From positions 1 to 64,000 of the forward strand of contig NZ_CAMFHB010000024.1 in NCBI RefSeq assembly GCF_945952055.1: a stretch of 64,000 bases of DNA, in the 5' to 3' direction. The position numbers and the translations under genes are program-made. Of this stretch, positions 34,999-43,607 are shown piece after piece; the stretch's first letter is position 1; the number at the start of each line of letters is the position of its first letter. This stretch comes from an uncultured Alsobacter sp. Lineage in GTDB: Bacteria > Pseudomonadota > Alphaproteobacteria > Rhizobiales > Beijerinckiaceae. The notes beneath the pieces are model-generated. The model searched no databases. It was not told the DNA's origin and was given only the letters and a program-made list of their open reading frames with translations.

Positions 34999-36627
34999 CT
35001 ACACCGCCCCCAGCATGAACGCCGCGCAGCGGCTGCCCATCATCATCGCAGGGGCGTTGGTGTTGCCCGCGTTGATGTCCGGCATGGCCGAGAGGTCGCA
35101 CACCCGCAGCCCCTCCACGCCGCGCACGCGCAGGCGCCCGTCGAGCACGGCCATGGGATCGTTGGCCGGGCCCATGCGGGCGGTGCCGCAGGGGTGGTAG
35201 TTGGTTTTCACGAAGCGCTTGCAGTGGCGCGTCAGCGCCGCGTCGTCGGGTTCGGCCGCGTCGGGGATCGCGATCTTCGAGATGCGGTCGGCCAGCGGCC
35301 CCGCTTTCAGCGCCTGCAGGAAAAAGCGCTGGCCGGCGAGCATCATCGCCAGGTCTTGCGGATCGCTGAGCAGGTTTGGCGAGACGAGCGGCATGGCGTC
35401 GGGATCGGCCGAGGCGAGCCGCACCGTGCCGCGCGAGCGGGGCTTCACGACGACGGTGGTGATGGTGACGCCGTAGGTGTCGGCAACGAGCGTCAGAGTG
35501 TCCCGGTCGAGATAGACGATCGGGACGCAGAAGGCCTGGATCGTCGGCTCGCCGGACGGGTCCAGCGGGTTCACGAAGGCGCCGGCCTCCACGCCCGCCG
35601 ACGTGATCGGCCCGCTGCCGAAGAGCTTGAAGTGGAGCCCGTTGAGCAGCATGCGCCAGCCGACGCCCTGCCGGTAATAGCCGTGCCGCCCGCTGAGCAG
35701 CGCGATCATCGGCACCTCGGGATGGTCGATCAGGTTCTCGCCGACGCCGGGCAGGTCGGCGACGACCGGCAGGCCATGGGTGCGCAGCTGGTCCGCCGGG
35801 CCGATGCCCGACAGCATGAGAAGCTGCGGCGTCACCAGCGCCCCGGCCGACAGCACGATCTCCCCGTCCGTCTCCGCGCGGCGCTCGCGACCGGTGGCGT
35901 CCCGGTAGACGACGGCGCGGGCCCGTCCGTGTTCCACCACGATCCGCCGCACCCGGCTCTGCAGCCGGACGGTGAGGGCGGGGTTGCCCTCGAGCGGGGC
36001 CAGGAACGCGTAGGCCGCGCTGGAGCGACGGCCGCGCCAGTTCATGAATTGATAGAAGCCGACGCCGCGCTGCGTCGGCCCGTTGAAGTCGTGGTTGTAG
36101 GGCTCGCCCAGCGCCTGGACGCTCTGCACGAACCAGCGTGAGACGTCGTCCACATGGCCGGGATCGGACACCTGCAGCGGGCCCGAGGCCCCGTGCAGGT
36201 CGTTGTAGAGCCGGTTGTTGCCCTCCATCCCGCGGAAATGCGGCAGCACGTCGGTCCAGGACCAGCCGGGCTGGTCGTTGTCGCCCGCCAGAAGCCTGTC
36301 CCAGGCATCGTAGTCGGAGGGCCGGCCGCGCATGTAGACCTGCGCGTTCACCGAGGATCCTCCCCCCAGCACGTTGGCCTGCGGGATGTCGTGCACGCGC
36401 CCGTCCAGGTGCTCCTGCGGGACCGTGTGGTGGTAGCGCATGTACTTGCTGCCGTTGATCATCTTGAAGATGCCCGGCGGCATGTCGAGGAGCGGATGGC
36501 GGTGCGAGTAGCCGCCTTCGAGGAGCAGCACGCGCGCCCCGGCCGAGGCGAGGCGCGCGGCGGCGACCGACCCCGCCGACCCGCCGCCGACCACGATGTG
36601 GTCGAACCGCTCCGCGTCCGCGCTCAT
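34999..36627 (-). CDS. GMC family oxidoreductase (choline dehydrogenase-like)
   Basis: A 542-residue FAD-dependent oxidoreductase. The dinucleotide-binding motif VGGGSAGSVAAARLA lies at about residues 12-26, with GMC signatures NVLGGGSSVNAQVYMRGRPSDYDAW (about 84-109) and GALVTPQLLMLSGIGP. The C-terminal catalytic region KTNYHPCGTARMG supplies the active-site histidine, followed by DINAGNTNAPAMMMG. It oxidises an alcohol or sugar; no partner cytochrome is adjacent. Its ATG at 36627 overlaps the stop of the enolase-superfamily gene by four bases, so the two enzymes are produced together and probably act on the same compound. Confidence 0.93.
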   Translation of the reverse strand: MSADAERFDHIVVGGGSAGSVAAARLASAGARVLLLEGGYSHRHPLLDMPPGIFKMINGSKYMRYHHTVPQEHLDGRVHDIPQANVLGGGSSVNAQVYMRGRPSDYDAWDRLLAGDNDQPGWSWTDVLPHFRGMEGNNRLYNDLHGASGPLQVSDPGHVDDVSRWFVQSVQALGEPYNHDFNGPTQRGVGFYQFMNWRGRRSSAAYAFLAPLEGNPALTVRLQSRVRRIVVEHGRARAVVYRDATGRERRAETDGEIVLSAGALVTPQLLMLSGIGPADQLRTHGLPVVADLPGVGENLIDHPEVPMIALLSGRHGYYRQGVGWRMLLNGLHFKLFGSGPITSAGVEAGAFVNPLDPSGEPTIQAFCVPIVYLDRDTLTLVADTYGVTITTVVVKPRSRGTVRLASADPDAMPLVSPNLLSDPQDLAMMLAGQRFFLQALKAGPLADRISKIAIPDAAEPDDAALTRHCKRFVKTNYHPCGTARMGPANDPMAVLDGRLRVRGVEGLRVCDLSAMPDINAGNTNAPAMMMGSRCAAFMLGAV

Positions 36628-37712
36628 GATCGGATCTTCTCCAGCCCCGCCCAGTCGAAGGCGATGCCGTGGCCGGGCCGGTCCGGCGCGATGGCCTTGC
36701 CCTCGCGGATCACGAGAGGTTCGGCGATGTAGCGCTCCAGCCCGAAGCCGTGCGCCTCCAGGTAGCTGCGGTTGGGGCAGGCGGCGAGGAGGTGGACGGT
36801 GACGTCGTGGGCGCCGTGGCTCGTGACGGGCAGGTTGAAGGCCTCCGCGAGGTGGGCGATCTTCACGAAGGGCGTGACGCCGCCGCAATTGGTCACGTCG
36901 GGCTCCGGGAAGGTGACGCCGCCACCGGCGATGTAGAGCTTGAACTCCCACAGCGTGCGCAGGTTCTCGCCGGCCGCGATCGGCACGCCGCCCTCGCGCA
37001 CAATGCGGGCGTGGCCGGCCGGATCGTCGGGGATGGTCGGCTCCTCGAGCCAGCCGAGATCGTAGAGCTGGAAGGCGCGCGCCGCCCGGATCGCCTGGTC
37101 GACGCTCCACTTCATGTTGGCATCGACCATCAGCGGGAAACCGTCGCCCAGGTGCTCGCGCATCGCGGCCACCCGCTCGACGTCTTCCGCCAGCAGCTTG
37201 CGGCCGACCTTCATCTTGATGGCGCGAAAGCCCTTGCCGAGGTTGTCGTCCGTCTGGCGCAGCAGCGCGTCGAGCGGCAGGTCGAGGTCGATGCCGCCGG
37301 CGTAGCAGGGCACGGCCGGATCGTAGCCGCCGAGCAGCTTCCACAGCGGCAGGCCGGCGCGCTTCGCCTTCAGGTCCCACAGGGCCATGTCGAAGGCCGA
37401 TAGCGCCAGCACCGTCGGCCCGCCGCGCCCGCCATAGTGGGTGGCCCACCAGACCTTTTCCCACAGTCGCTCGATCGCGTCGGCGTCCTCGCCCGCCACG
37501 ATCTCCGGGATCTCGCGGGCCAGCACCGTGTCGACCGCGGCACCGTTGCGCCCGACGGTGAAGGTGTAGCCCACGCCTTCGGCCCCGTCGGCGTCGCGCA
37601 CCCGGATGGTGTTGAGCTCGAAGTCGCGCATCTGCCCGTGCGTGCTGTCGGTGAGCACCTGGGGCAGGGGGATGCGGTAGAAGCCGGTTTCGAGGTTGTC
37701 GATGGCGGGCAT
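36624..37712 (-). CDS. mandelate racemase/muconate lactonizing enzyme family protein
   Basis: A 362-residue enolase-superfamily enzyme. The catalytic KxK is Lys166-Met-Lys168 (AIKMKVG), the metal ligands are Asp197 (VDAN), Glu223/224 (WLEEP) and Glu249 (AGEN), and the opposite-face base is His299 (TSHGAHD). This is the mandelate-racemase arrangement, which in catabolic loci usually means an acid-sugar dehydratase or a racemase. It is coupled to the GMC oxidoreductase gene and follows the YtfQRT-YjfF-like sugar importer, which suggests uptake, oxidation and dehydration of a sugar. The reaction is not proven. Confidence 0.92.
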   Translation of the reverse strand: MPAIDNLETGFYRIPLPQVLTDSTHGQMRDFELNTIRVRDADGAEGVGYTFTVGRNGAAVDTVLAREIPEIVAGEDADAIERLWEKVWWATHYGGRGGPTVLALSAFDMALWDLKAKRAGLPLWKLLGGYDPAVPCYAGGIDLDLPLDALLRQTDDNLGKGFRAIKMKVGRKLLAEDVERVAAMREHLGDGFPLMVDANMKWSVDQAIRAARAFQLYDLGWLEEPTIPDDPAGHARIVREGGVPIAAGENLRTLWEFKLYIAGGGVTFPEPDVTNCGGVTPFVKIAHLAEAFNLPVTSHGAHDVTVHLLAACPNRSYLEAHGFGLERYIAEPLVIREGKAIAPDRPGHGIAFDWAGLEKIRS

Positions 37713-37742
37713 GGGGATCTCTCGCGTGAGGAGCCGGCGGGC

Positions 37743-38744
37743 TCAGGCCTCTTCGGCCCGGCCCGCGAGACGGGACTGGAGGATGACCACGACGAGCAGG
37801 AACACGCCGCGCACCACCGACTGCCAGTAGGCGGACAGGCTGATCCAGCCGAGCCCGTTCTCGAAGTTGAGGATGTTGAAGATGAGGCCGAGCAGCAACA
37901 CGCCGGCGAGCGTGGTGCCGACCGACCCCACGCCACCGGTGAGCAGGGTGCCGCCGACGACGACGGCGGCGATGGCGAAGAGCTCCCAGCCGACGCCCTC
38001 GATGGGTTGGCCCGCTCCGAACTGTGCCGCCAGGATGACGCCGGCGAGCCCGGCCAGCCCGCCCGAGGCGAGATAGACGAGCGCCTTGGCCCGGTCGACG
38101 GGCAGGCCCATGAGCCTGGCCGCATCCTCGTTGCCGCCGACGGCCAGCACGGTGCGGCCGAGCGCCGTGAGGTTCAGCACGACGGACCCGGCCAAATACG
38201 CGGCTGCGGCGATCCAGGCTGGCACGGGCACACCGAGGAGGTCACCCTGGCCGAGCTCCGTGAAGCCGGTTTCATAGGACACGGACACCGACTGGTTGCC
38301 GGCGAGCAGCAGGGCGCAGCCGCTGGCCGCGAGCATGGTCGCCAGCGTGGCGATGAAGGGCAGGACCCGCAGCCTCACGATGACGACGGCGTTGACGGTG
38401 CCCACGAGGAGGCCTGCGGCCAGCCCGGCGCCGAGACCCGCCACCACGCCGTGGGCCGAGGCCAGCGCCGAGGCCACGCTGGCGAGCGCGGCCGTGGACC
38501 CGACCGAGAGGTCGATGCCCCCGGTCATGATGACGAAGGCCATGCCGAGCGCGACCAGCGCGAACATGCCGTTGTAGCGCAGGACGCTCATGACGTTGAA
38601 CGGATCGAGGAAGTTCTCGTAGCGCCCCCAGCCGAACAGGACGAGGGCGGCGAGCGCCAGGAAGACACCCCATTGGCCGAGGTGGCGCAGCGCGGCATCC
38701 TTGGCCGGGTTCGTGGTGACGGGCACGGGAGGGGCAAGGCTCAC
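37743..38744 (-). CDS. sugar ABC transporter permease, YjfF/RbsC-like
   Basis: A 333-residue permease of the branched ribose/galactofuranose class. It has the RbsC-type signatures VIMTGGIDLSVGSTAALASV, AVGGNEDAARLMGLPV and VGGTLLTGGVGSVGTTLAGVLLLG. I chose the GTG at 38744 (VSLAPPVPVT), whose GTGA overlaps the stop of the other permease gene. Two permeases in tandem after a YtfR-like ATPase match the ytfQRT-yjfF order; this would be the yjfF position. Confidence 0.9.
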   Translation of the reverse strand: MSLAPPVPVTTNPAKDAALRHLGQWGVFLALAALVLFGWGRYENFLDPFNVMSVLRYNGMFALVALGMAFVIMTGGIDLSVGSTAALASVASALASAHGVVAGLGAGLAAGLLVGTVNAVVIVRLRVLPFIATLATMLAASGCALLLAGNQSVSVSYETGFTELGQGDLLGVPVPAWIAAAAYLAGSVVLNLTALGRTVLAVGGNEDAARLMGLPVDRAKALVYLASGGLAGLAGVILAAQFGAGQPIEGVGWELFAIAAVVVGGTLLTGGVGSVGTTLAGVLLLGLIFNILNFENGLGWISLSAYWQSVVRGVFLLVVVILQSRLAGRAEEA

Positions 38745-39739
38745 GGCGCGCGCCTCACCTGCAGGACCACGGCAGCCAGGATGATCCCCGCCTTGACCAC
38801 GAGCGCGGCGGCGTCCGGTACCCCGTTGGCGAGGAGCGTGTAGCGCACGAGCTGGATGAGCAGCGCGCCCCACAGGGTCCCCACCACGCTCGCCCGTCCG
38901 CCGGTCAGCAGCGTGCCGCCGACCGCCGCTGCGGCAATGGCATCGAGCTCCACGCCGAGGCCCACGAGGTTGGCGTCCGCCGCCGAGTTTCGGGCGACGA
39001 CGATCAGGCCCGCCACGCCGGCCAGCGCGCCGGAGAGGGCGTAGACGCCGCGCTTCACCCGGACGACCGGAACGCCGGCCAGGCGCGCCGCGGTCTCGTT
39101 GCCGCCCACGGCCAGCACCCGGCGTCCGAACAGGGTCCGGCGCAGGGCCCAGGCGGCGACCACGACGACGACCGCCATCAGGATCGCCTGGACCGGGATG
39201 CCCGCGACGCGCTCCAGCGCGATCCACTGGAAGCCCGGTGTGTTGAACACCTGCAGATTGCCGTTGGTCATGACCTGCGCGATGCCGCGCCCGGCGATGA
39301 ACAGCACCAGCGTCGCCACGATGGGCTGGATGCGAAAGCGCGTGATCAGCCAGCCGTTGAACCAGCCGAGCGCCGCGGTGACGGCGACGGGCACGACGAA
39401 GGCCAGCACGATCGCCGGCGGCCCGCTCAGGCCCGGCACGAGATGGCCGAGGAAGATGAGGGGGGCGAGCGCCCCGGCGATCGCCATCAGCGACCCTACC
39501 GAGAGGTCGATGCCCGCCGTGGCGATGACCAGCGTCATGCCGACGCCCACGATGACGGTGGCGCAGACCTGCGTGAGGTTCACGTTCAGCGTCTGCCAGG
39601 TCAGGAAGTTGGGCGTGAAGGCCGCGTTGAACAGGATGAGGAGCACCAGCGCGAGCAGCGCCCCGTGCGGGGCCAGGCGATGGCCCCAGCCGGGCCGCCG
39701 CGAGCCGGCGGGGGCGGGGGCTGCGAGGCTCTCAGTCAT
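38741..39739 (-). CDS. sugar ABC transporter permease, YtfT/RbsC-like
   Basis: A 332-residue permease paralogous to the one downstream. It has VIATAGIDLSVGSLMAIAGAL, FNGWLITRFRIQPIVATLVLFIAGRGIAQ, AVGGNETAARLAGVPV and VGGTLLTGGRASVVGTLWGALL. The ATG at 39739 (MTESLAAPAP) overlaps the ATPase stop by eight bases. It forms a heterodimeric channel with the protein encoded at 37743. Confidence 0.9.
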   Translation of the reverse strand: MTESLAAPAPAGSRRPGWGHRLAPHGALLALVLLILFNAAFTPNFLTWQTLNVNLTQVCATVIVGVGMTLVIATAGIDLSVGSLMAIAGALAPLIFLGHLVPGLSGPPAIVLAFVVPVAVTAALGWFNGWLITRFRIQPIVATLVLFIAGRGIAQVMTNGNLQVFNTPGFQWIALERVAGIPVQAILMAVVVVVAAWALRRTLFGRRVLAVGGNETAARLAGVPVVRVKRGVYALSGALAGVAGLIVVARNSAADANLVGLGVELDAIAAAAVGGTLLTGGRASVVGTLWGALLIQLVRYTLLANGVPDAAALVVKAGIILAAVVLQVRRAP

Positions 39740-41252
39740 GGCGCACCTTGGGCGCCTCGGCGGCGCCTCCATGCGCCATGGCGGCCATCACCGCGTCTTC
39801 GCTGACCTGCGCGCCGCGCAGCTCCGCAACCGAGACGCCGTCCCGCAGCACGAAGATGCGGCTTGCGGCCTCCACCACCTCTTCCAGCTCCGACGAGATC
39901 ATCAGCACGCCGAGGCCGTCGGCCGCGAGTTCGCGCACGAGAGTCAGGATCTCGGCCTTCGCGCCCACGTCGATGCCGCGGGTGGGCTCGTCGAGGATCA
40001 TCAGGCGCGGATCCATGCACAGCCAGCGGGCGAGCAGCACCTTCTGCTGGTTGCCGCCGGAGAGCTCTCGGATCGGCTGCTCGGGGGAGGCGCAGCGCAC
40101 GCCGAGCCGCGCGATGAAGCGGTCGGCCACCGCCTTGGCCTGCGCCTCGTCGACGACGCCCCGGCGCGTGAGCCGCGGCATGAGGGCGAGCACGAGATTT
40201 TCCCGGACGGACAGGTCCGGAACGATGCCTTCCGTCTTCCTGTCCTCGGCGCAATAGCCCAGGCCCGCGGCGATGGCGGCGGCAGGCCCGTCGATGGGTC
40301 CTGCGCTGGCAACGATCACGTCGCCCGAGGCCGGTCTGTCGGCGCCGAAGATCAGCCGCGCGGTCTCCGAGCGCCCCGACCCGAGGAGCCCGGCAAGGCC
40401 GACGATCTCGCCCGAATGGACGGAGAGGGAGACGTCCCGCACCCGGCGGCCGCGGGCGAGATGGCGGGCCTCCATCAGGGGCTCCCGGCCCGGCGTGCCG
40501 GCCGTGCCTGCATGGACGGCCTGTTCGAGGTCGCGCCCCAGCATCGCGCGCACGAGCTCGAAGCGGCTCACCTGCGACATGGCCGCGCTCAGCACGGTCC
40601 GTCCGTCGCGCATCACCGTCACCCGGTCGCAGACGGCGTAGAGCTCGTCGAGCCTGTGGCTCACGAAGACGACGGCGACCCCGTCGGCCTTGAGCTGGCG
40701 GATGACGCCGAACAGCACCTCCACCTCCGCCTCGTCGAGCGAGGAGGTGGGCTCGTCCATGACCACCAGCCGCGCGGAGAAGCCCACCGCCCGGGCGATG
40801 GCCACCATCTGCTGCACGGCGGTGGGATAGCTCATCAGGGGGCGGCGCACGTCGATGCCGCGGATGGCGAAGCGCGCCAAAAGAGCCTCGCTCTCCCGGT
40901 GCATGGCGCCCCAGTCCAGCAAGCCGAAGCGCCGGCGCTCGCGGCCGAGGCAGATGTTCTCCGTGACCGAGCGGAACGGGACGAGGTTGATCTCCTGGTG
41001 GATGGTCGCGATACCCGCGTCCTGCGCGGCGCGCGGATTGGCGAAGGCGACCGGCCGTCCATCGAACACCATCTCGCCCGCGTCGCGGCGGTGGCTGCCG
41101 GTCATGACCTTGATCATGGTGGACTTGCCGGCGCCGTTCTGGCCGATCAGCGCATGCACCTCCCCAGGCTCGACCGCGAGCGAGGCCTGCTGCAGCGCCG
41201 GCACGCCGCCGAAGGCCTTGTCGATGCCCTGCATCAGGAGGAGAGGCGCCAT
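39732..41252 (-). CDS. ytfR: sugar ABC transporter ATP-binding protein, YtfR/RbsA-like
   Basis: A 506-residue protein with two ABC cassettes. The first has Walker A GQNGAGKST and FVSHRLDELYAV; the second has the degenerate Walker A GLLGSGRSE, signature LSGGNQQKVLLARWL and Walker B LMILDEPTRGIDVG, as in RbsA, MglA and YtfR. I chose the ATG at 41252 (MAPLLLMQGI). A 193-base gap containing a bipartite palindromic repeat separates it from the binding-protein gene upstream. Confidence 0.88.
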   Translation of the reverse strand: MAPLLLMQGIDKAFGGVPALQQASLAVEPGEVHALIGQNGAGKSTMIKVMTGSHRRDAGEMVFDGRPVAFANPRAAQDAGIATIHQEINLVPFRSVTENICLGRERRRFGLLDWGAMHRESEALLARFAIRGIDVRRPLMSYPTAVQQMVAIARAVGFSARLVVMDEPTSSLDEAEVEVLFGVIRQLKADGVAVVFVSHRLDELYAVCDRVTVMRDGRTVLSAAMSQVSRFELVRAMLGRDLEQAVHAGTAGTPGREPLMEARHLARGRRVRDVSLSVHSGEIVGLAGLLGSGRSETARLIFGADRPASGDVIVASAGPIDGPAAAIAAGLGYCAEDRKTEGIVPDLSVRENLVLALMPRLTRRGVVDEAQAKAVADRFIARLGVRCASPEQPIRELSGGNQQKVLLARWLCMDPRLMILDEPTRGIDVGAKAEILTLVRELAADGLGVLMISSELEEVVEAASRIFVLRDGVSVAELRGAQVSEDAVMAAMAHGGAAEAPKVRHD

Positions 41253-41296
41253 GAAGCGGTCGTCCGGACCTATCGGGCCATCAACCACCTCTCCGC

Positions 41297-41395
41297 GTCC
41301 CGGCCGGGCTTGGCCGGGCCATCCACGACTTCGGCGGTGGGCCAGAGAACTGCCCGGGCAAAGTCGTGGATGCCCGGGCCGAGCCCGGGCAGGAC
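41297..41395. repeat. bipartite palindromic repeat, copy 3 (beta-alpha)
   Basis: The left arm is of the beta type (GTCCCGGCCGGGC...GGGCCATCCACGACTTCGG), and the inverted right arm is of the alpha type (GTCCTGCCCGGGC...GCCCGGGCATCCACGACTTTG). At 99 bp it is the longest copy. It lies directly after the ytfQ-like binding-protein gene, within the transport operon. Confidence 0.85.
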
Positions 41396-41445
41396 GGCTG
41401 AGAGTGTGGCGGGCCCACCTGTTGGCACTGCGGGTGAGGCCCCCC

Positions 41446-42426
41446 TCAATACGCGTCCGTTATCAGCTGCTTGGCGTTGCTCGCATCGAAGAACCGGTCG
41501 GTGTTCACCACCCACGGCTCGATCTTCTCGCCCTTGGCGTAGCGCTTGGCGGTCTCGAAGGCCTTGGGCCCGAACTTCGGATTGCATTCCACCGTGGCCA
41601 GCAGCTTGCCGTCGACGATCGCCTGCAGCGCGTCGCGGGTGCCGTCGATCGAGACGATGATCACGTCCTTGCCGGGCTTCTTGCCGGCGGCCTCCAGCGC
41701 CGCGATCGCACCCATCGCCATCTCGTCGTTGTGGGCGTAGATGGCGGTCGCGTCCGGGTGGGCCTGCAGCAGCGTCTCGGCCACCTGCCTGCCCTTGTCG
41801 CGGGCGAAGTCGCCCGACTGTGAGGCGACGATCTTCATGCCGCTCTCCGCCTTCACGCGCTCGTCGAAGCCCTTCTTGCGGTCGTTGGCGGGCGAGGATC
41901 CGGTCGTGCCCTCGAGCTCGATGATCGTCGCCTTGCCGTTGGTCGCCTTGATCAGCGCCTCGGCCGCGCGCTTGCCCTCGTCCACGAAGTCCGAGCCGAT
42001 GAAGGTGACATAGTCCACGCCGGGCTTGGCCAGGCTGGGGTCGACGCTGCGATCGAGCAGGATCACCGGGATGCCAGCCTTCTTCGCCGCCATGACGGCC
42101 GGGATCAGCGGCTTTTCCTCGCGCGGCGCCAGGAAGATGAGGTCGACCTTCTGGGCGATCATGCTGTTGACGTCGGACACCTGCTTGGCCGCCGAGCCGG
42201 CGGCGTCGGTGTAGACGAGCTGCCAGCCTTCCTTCTTGGCCTGGTCCTGCATGCTCTGCGTCTGCGCGATGCGCCAGGGATTGTTGCTCTCCGTCTGCGC
42301 GAACCCGACCTTGTAGGTCTGCTTGGCCTTGAGCGGCGGCAGGCCCTGAGCCAGCGCCGGGTTTGTGCCGAGCGCGAGGGCGGCCGTTGCCGCCAGCAGT
42401 GCCGTGCGGCGCGTCAGGAGCGTCAT
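41446..42426 (-). CDS. ytfQ: sugar ABC transporter substrate-binding protein, YtfQ-like
   Basis: A 326-residue periplasmic protein of the type I (ribose/galactose) binding fold. The signal peptide ends near residue 26 (LGTNPALA before QGLPP). Segments KVGFAQTESNNPWRIAQTQSMQD, DLIFLAPREEKPLIPAV, IPVILLDRSV and AHNDEMAMGAIAAL closely match what I know of YtfQ, the galactofuranose-binding protein. The ATG at 42426 is favoured. It heads the importer operon with divergent exonuclease III upstream. The ligand could be galactofuranose or another sugar. Confidence 0.88.
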   Translation of the reverse strand: MTLLTRRTALLAATAALALGTNPALAQGLPPLKAKQTYKVGFAQTESNNPWRIAQTQSMQDQAKKEGWQLVYTDAAGSAAKQVSDVNSMIAQKVDLIFLAPREEKPLIPAVMAAKKAGIPVILLDRSVDPSLAKPGVDYVTFIGSDFVDEGKRAAEALIKATNGKATIIELEGTTGSSPANDRKKGFDERVKAESGMKIVASQSGDFARDKGRQVAETLLQAHPDATAIYAHNDEMAMGAIAALEAAGKKPGKDVIIVSIDGTRDALQAIVDGKLLATVECNPKFGPKAFETAKRYAKGEKIEPWVVNTDRFFDASNAKQLITDAY

Positions 42427-42506
42427 GGTTCTCTCCCAGGAGTGTTCTCGTCCACGTGGTTCGTCTGCCACGGCTCAAGAAGAGAATTGGATCAGCGAAC
42501 AGTCAA

Positions 42507-42522
42507 GTAAAATGAAAGTAAA
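42507..42522. promoter_or_regulatory. GTAAA direct repeat upstream of ytfQ-like gene
   Basis: GTAAA occurs at 42507-42511 and 42518-42522, 11 bases apart, in an A-rich stretch about 80-95 bases upstream of the ytfQ-like start. Direct repeats at one helical turn are typical of some sugar-operon repressors. No regulator gene is adjacent, so the assignment is open. Confidence 0.25.
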
Positions 42523-42712
42523 GCAGAGTTCAGGCTTTCAAGTATTGACAGAAAATGTCGTACAAAGCGATCGATGTCGGCTGGCAACGACGTCATCGAT
42601 CAACCGAAGACATGACCGCTCCGCAGTGGCGCTCGCTACGCGGGAGGCGGAACGAGCCCGACGTGCCATCGGTTGAGCTCTGGACCTTGGCTCCCGGAAG
42701 CAGGACGCCGTC

Positions 42713-43519
42713 ATGAAGATCGCGACATTCAACGTCAACGGGGTCAACGGACGCCTGCCGGTTCTCTTGCGCTGGCTGGCGGAAGCACAGCCCGACGTGG
42801 TGTGCCTGCAGGAACTCAAGGCCCCGCAAGAACGCTTTCCAGCCGCGGCGATCGAGGACGCAGGCTACGGCGCGACATGGCTCGGGCAGAAGAGCTGGAA
42901 CGGGGTCGCGATTTTGGCAAAGGGTACGACGCCCGTACCGACGCGCCGCGGCCTTCCCGGTGAGCCGGAGGACGAGCAGAGCCGCTACATCGAGGCTGCT
43001 GTCGGCGGCATCCTGGTGGGCGGCCTCTACCTCCCGAACGGGAACCCGGCACCCGGGCCGAAATTCGACTACAAGCTGCGCTGGTTCGCGCGCCTCAAGG
43101 CCTACGCGGCGGGCCTGCTGGCCGAGAACGTCCCGGTCGTGCTGGCCGGCGACTTCAACGTGATGCCGACCGACCTCGACGTCTACAAGCCCGAACGCTG
43201 GCGGGACGATGCCCTGTTCCGCCCCGAGGTCCGTGCAGCCTATGCCGAACTCGTGGACCAGGGCTGGACGGACTGCCTGCGCCACCTCCATCCCGGCGAG
43301 CGGATCTACACCTTCTGGGACTATTTCCGGAATGCCTATGGCCGGGACGCCGGTTTGCGCATCGACCACCTGCTGGCCAGCCCCGCCGTGGCCGACGACC
43401 TGCTCGAGGCCGGCGTGGACCGGCACGTGCGCGGCTGGGAGAAGGCCAGCGACCACGCGCCGACATGGATCCGCCTGGGCGAGGTTGAAGGCTCGGCCGG
43501 GCGCGTGCCGCGGCGGTGA
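42713..43519 (+). CDS. xthA: exodeoxyribonuclease III
   Basis: A 268-residue AP endonuclease/3'-5' exonuclease of base excision repair. Catalytic blocks are KIATFNVNGVNGR, VCLQELKAP (metal Glu34), GLYLPNGNP, VVLAGDFNVMPTDLDVY, IYTFWDYFRNAYGRDAGLRIDHLLAS and the terminal SDHAPTWI. The length matches the family. It is divergent from the ytfQ-like gene across 286 bases and is followed by two hairpins. It appears to be a stand-alone housekeeping gene. Confidence 0.95.
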   Translation: MKIATFNVNGVNGRLPVLLRWLAEAQPDVVCLQELKAPQERFPAAAIEDAGYGATWLGQKSWNGVAILAKGTTPVPTRRGLPGEPEDEQSRYIEAAVGGILVGGLYLPNGNPAPGPKFDYKLRWFARLKAYAAGLLAENVPVVLAGDFNVMPTDLDVYKPERWRDDALFRPEVRAAYAELVDQGWTDCLRHLHPGERIYTFWDYFRNAYGRDAGLRIDHLLASPAVADDLLEAGVDRHVRGWEKASDHAPTWIRLGEVEGSAGRVPRR

Positions 43520-43522
43520 GCA

Positions 43523-43553
43523 GGGGGCCGGCGCTCTCCCCGCACCGGCCCCC
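43523..43553 (+). terminator. hairpin after xthA
   Basis: A 9-bp perfect stem (GGGGGCCGG with CCGGCCCCC) and a 13-base loop start four bases past the xthA stop. No U tract follows. It is a probable terminator or 3' stabilising structure. Confidence 0.5.
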
Positions 43554-43579
43554 CATCATCGATGCATCCTGACGGAAGA

Positions 43580-43603
43580 AAGCTCGCCGACCTCGGCGAG
43601 CTT
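43580..43603. terminator. bidirectional Rho-independent-type terminator
   Basis: A perfect 10-bp stem (AAGCTCGCCG with CGGCGAGCTT) has a four-base loop. Read on the minus strand it is followed by a T-rich run (TTTCTTCC), so it is a good intrinsic terminator for the SDR gene ending at 43608. It also lies after xthA. Confidence 0.7.
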
Positions 43604-43607
43604 CACC

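Noticed and set aside
34999-36627. The GMC protein considered as BetA in a choline-sulfate (betIABC-like) locus because sulfatases lie nearby.
   Set aside because: No betaine aldehyde dehydrogenase, BetI regulator or choline transporter is present, and the gene is coupled to a mandelate-racemase-type enzyme and a sugar importer instead.
39099-41660. Open frame of 853 codons on the plus strand, opposite the YtfR-like ATPase and a permease.
   Set aside because: It is antisense to genes with clear motifs, its product is of low complexity and matches no family I know. Long antisense open frames are expected at this GC content.
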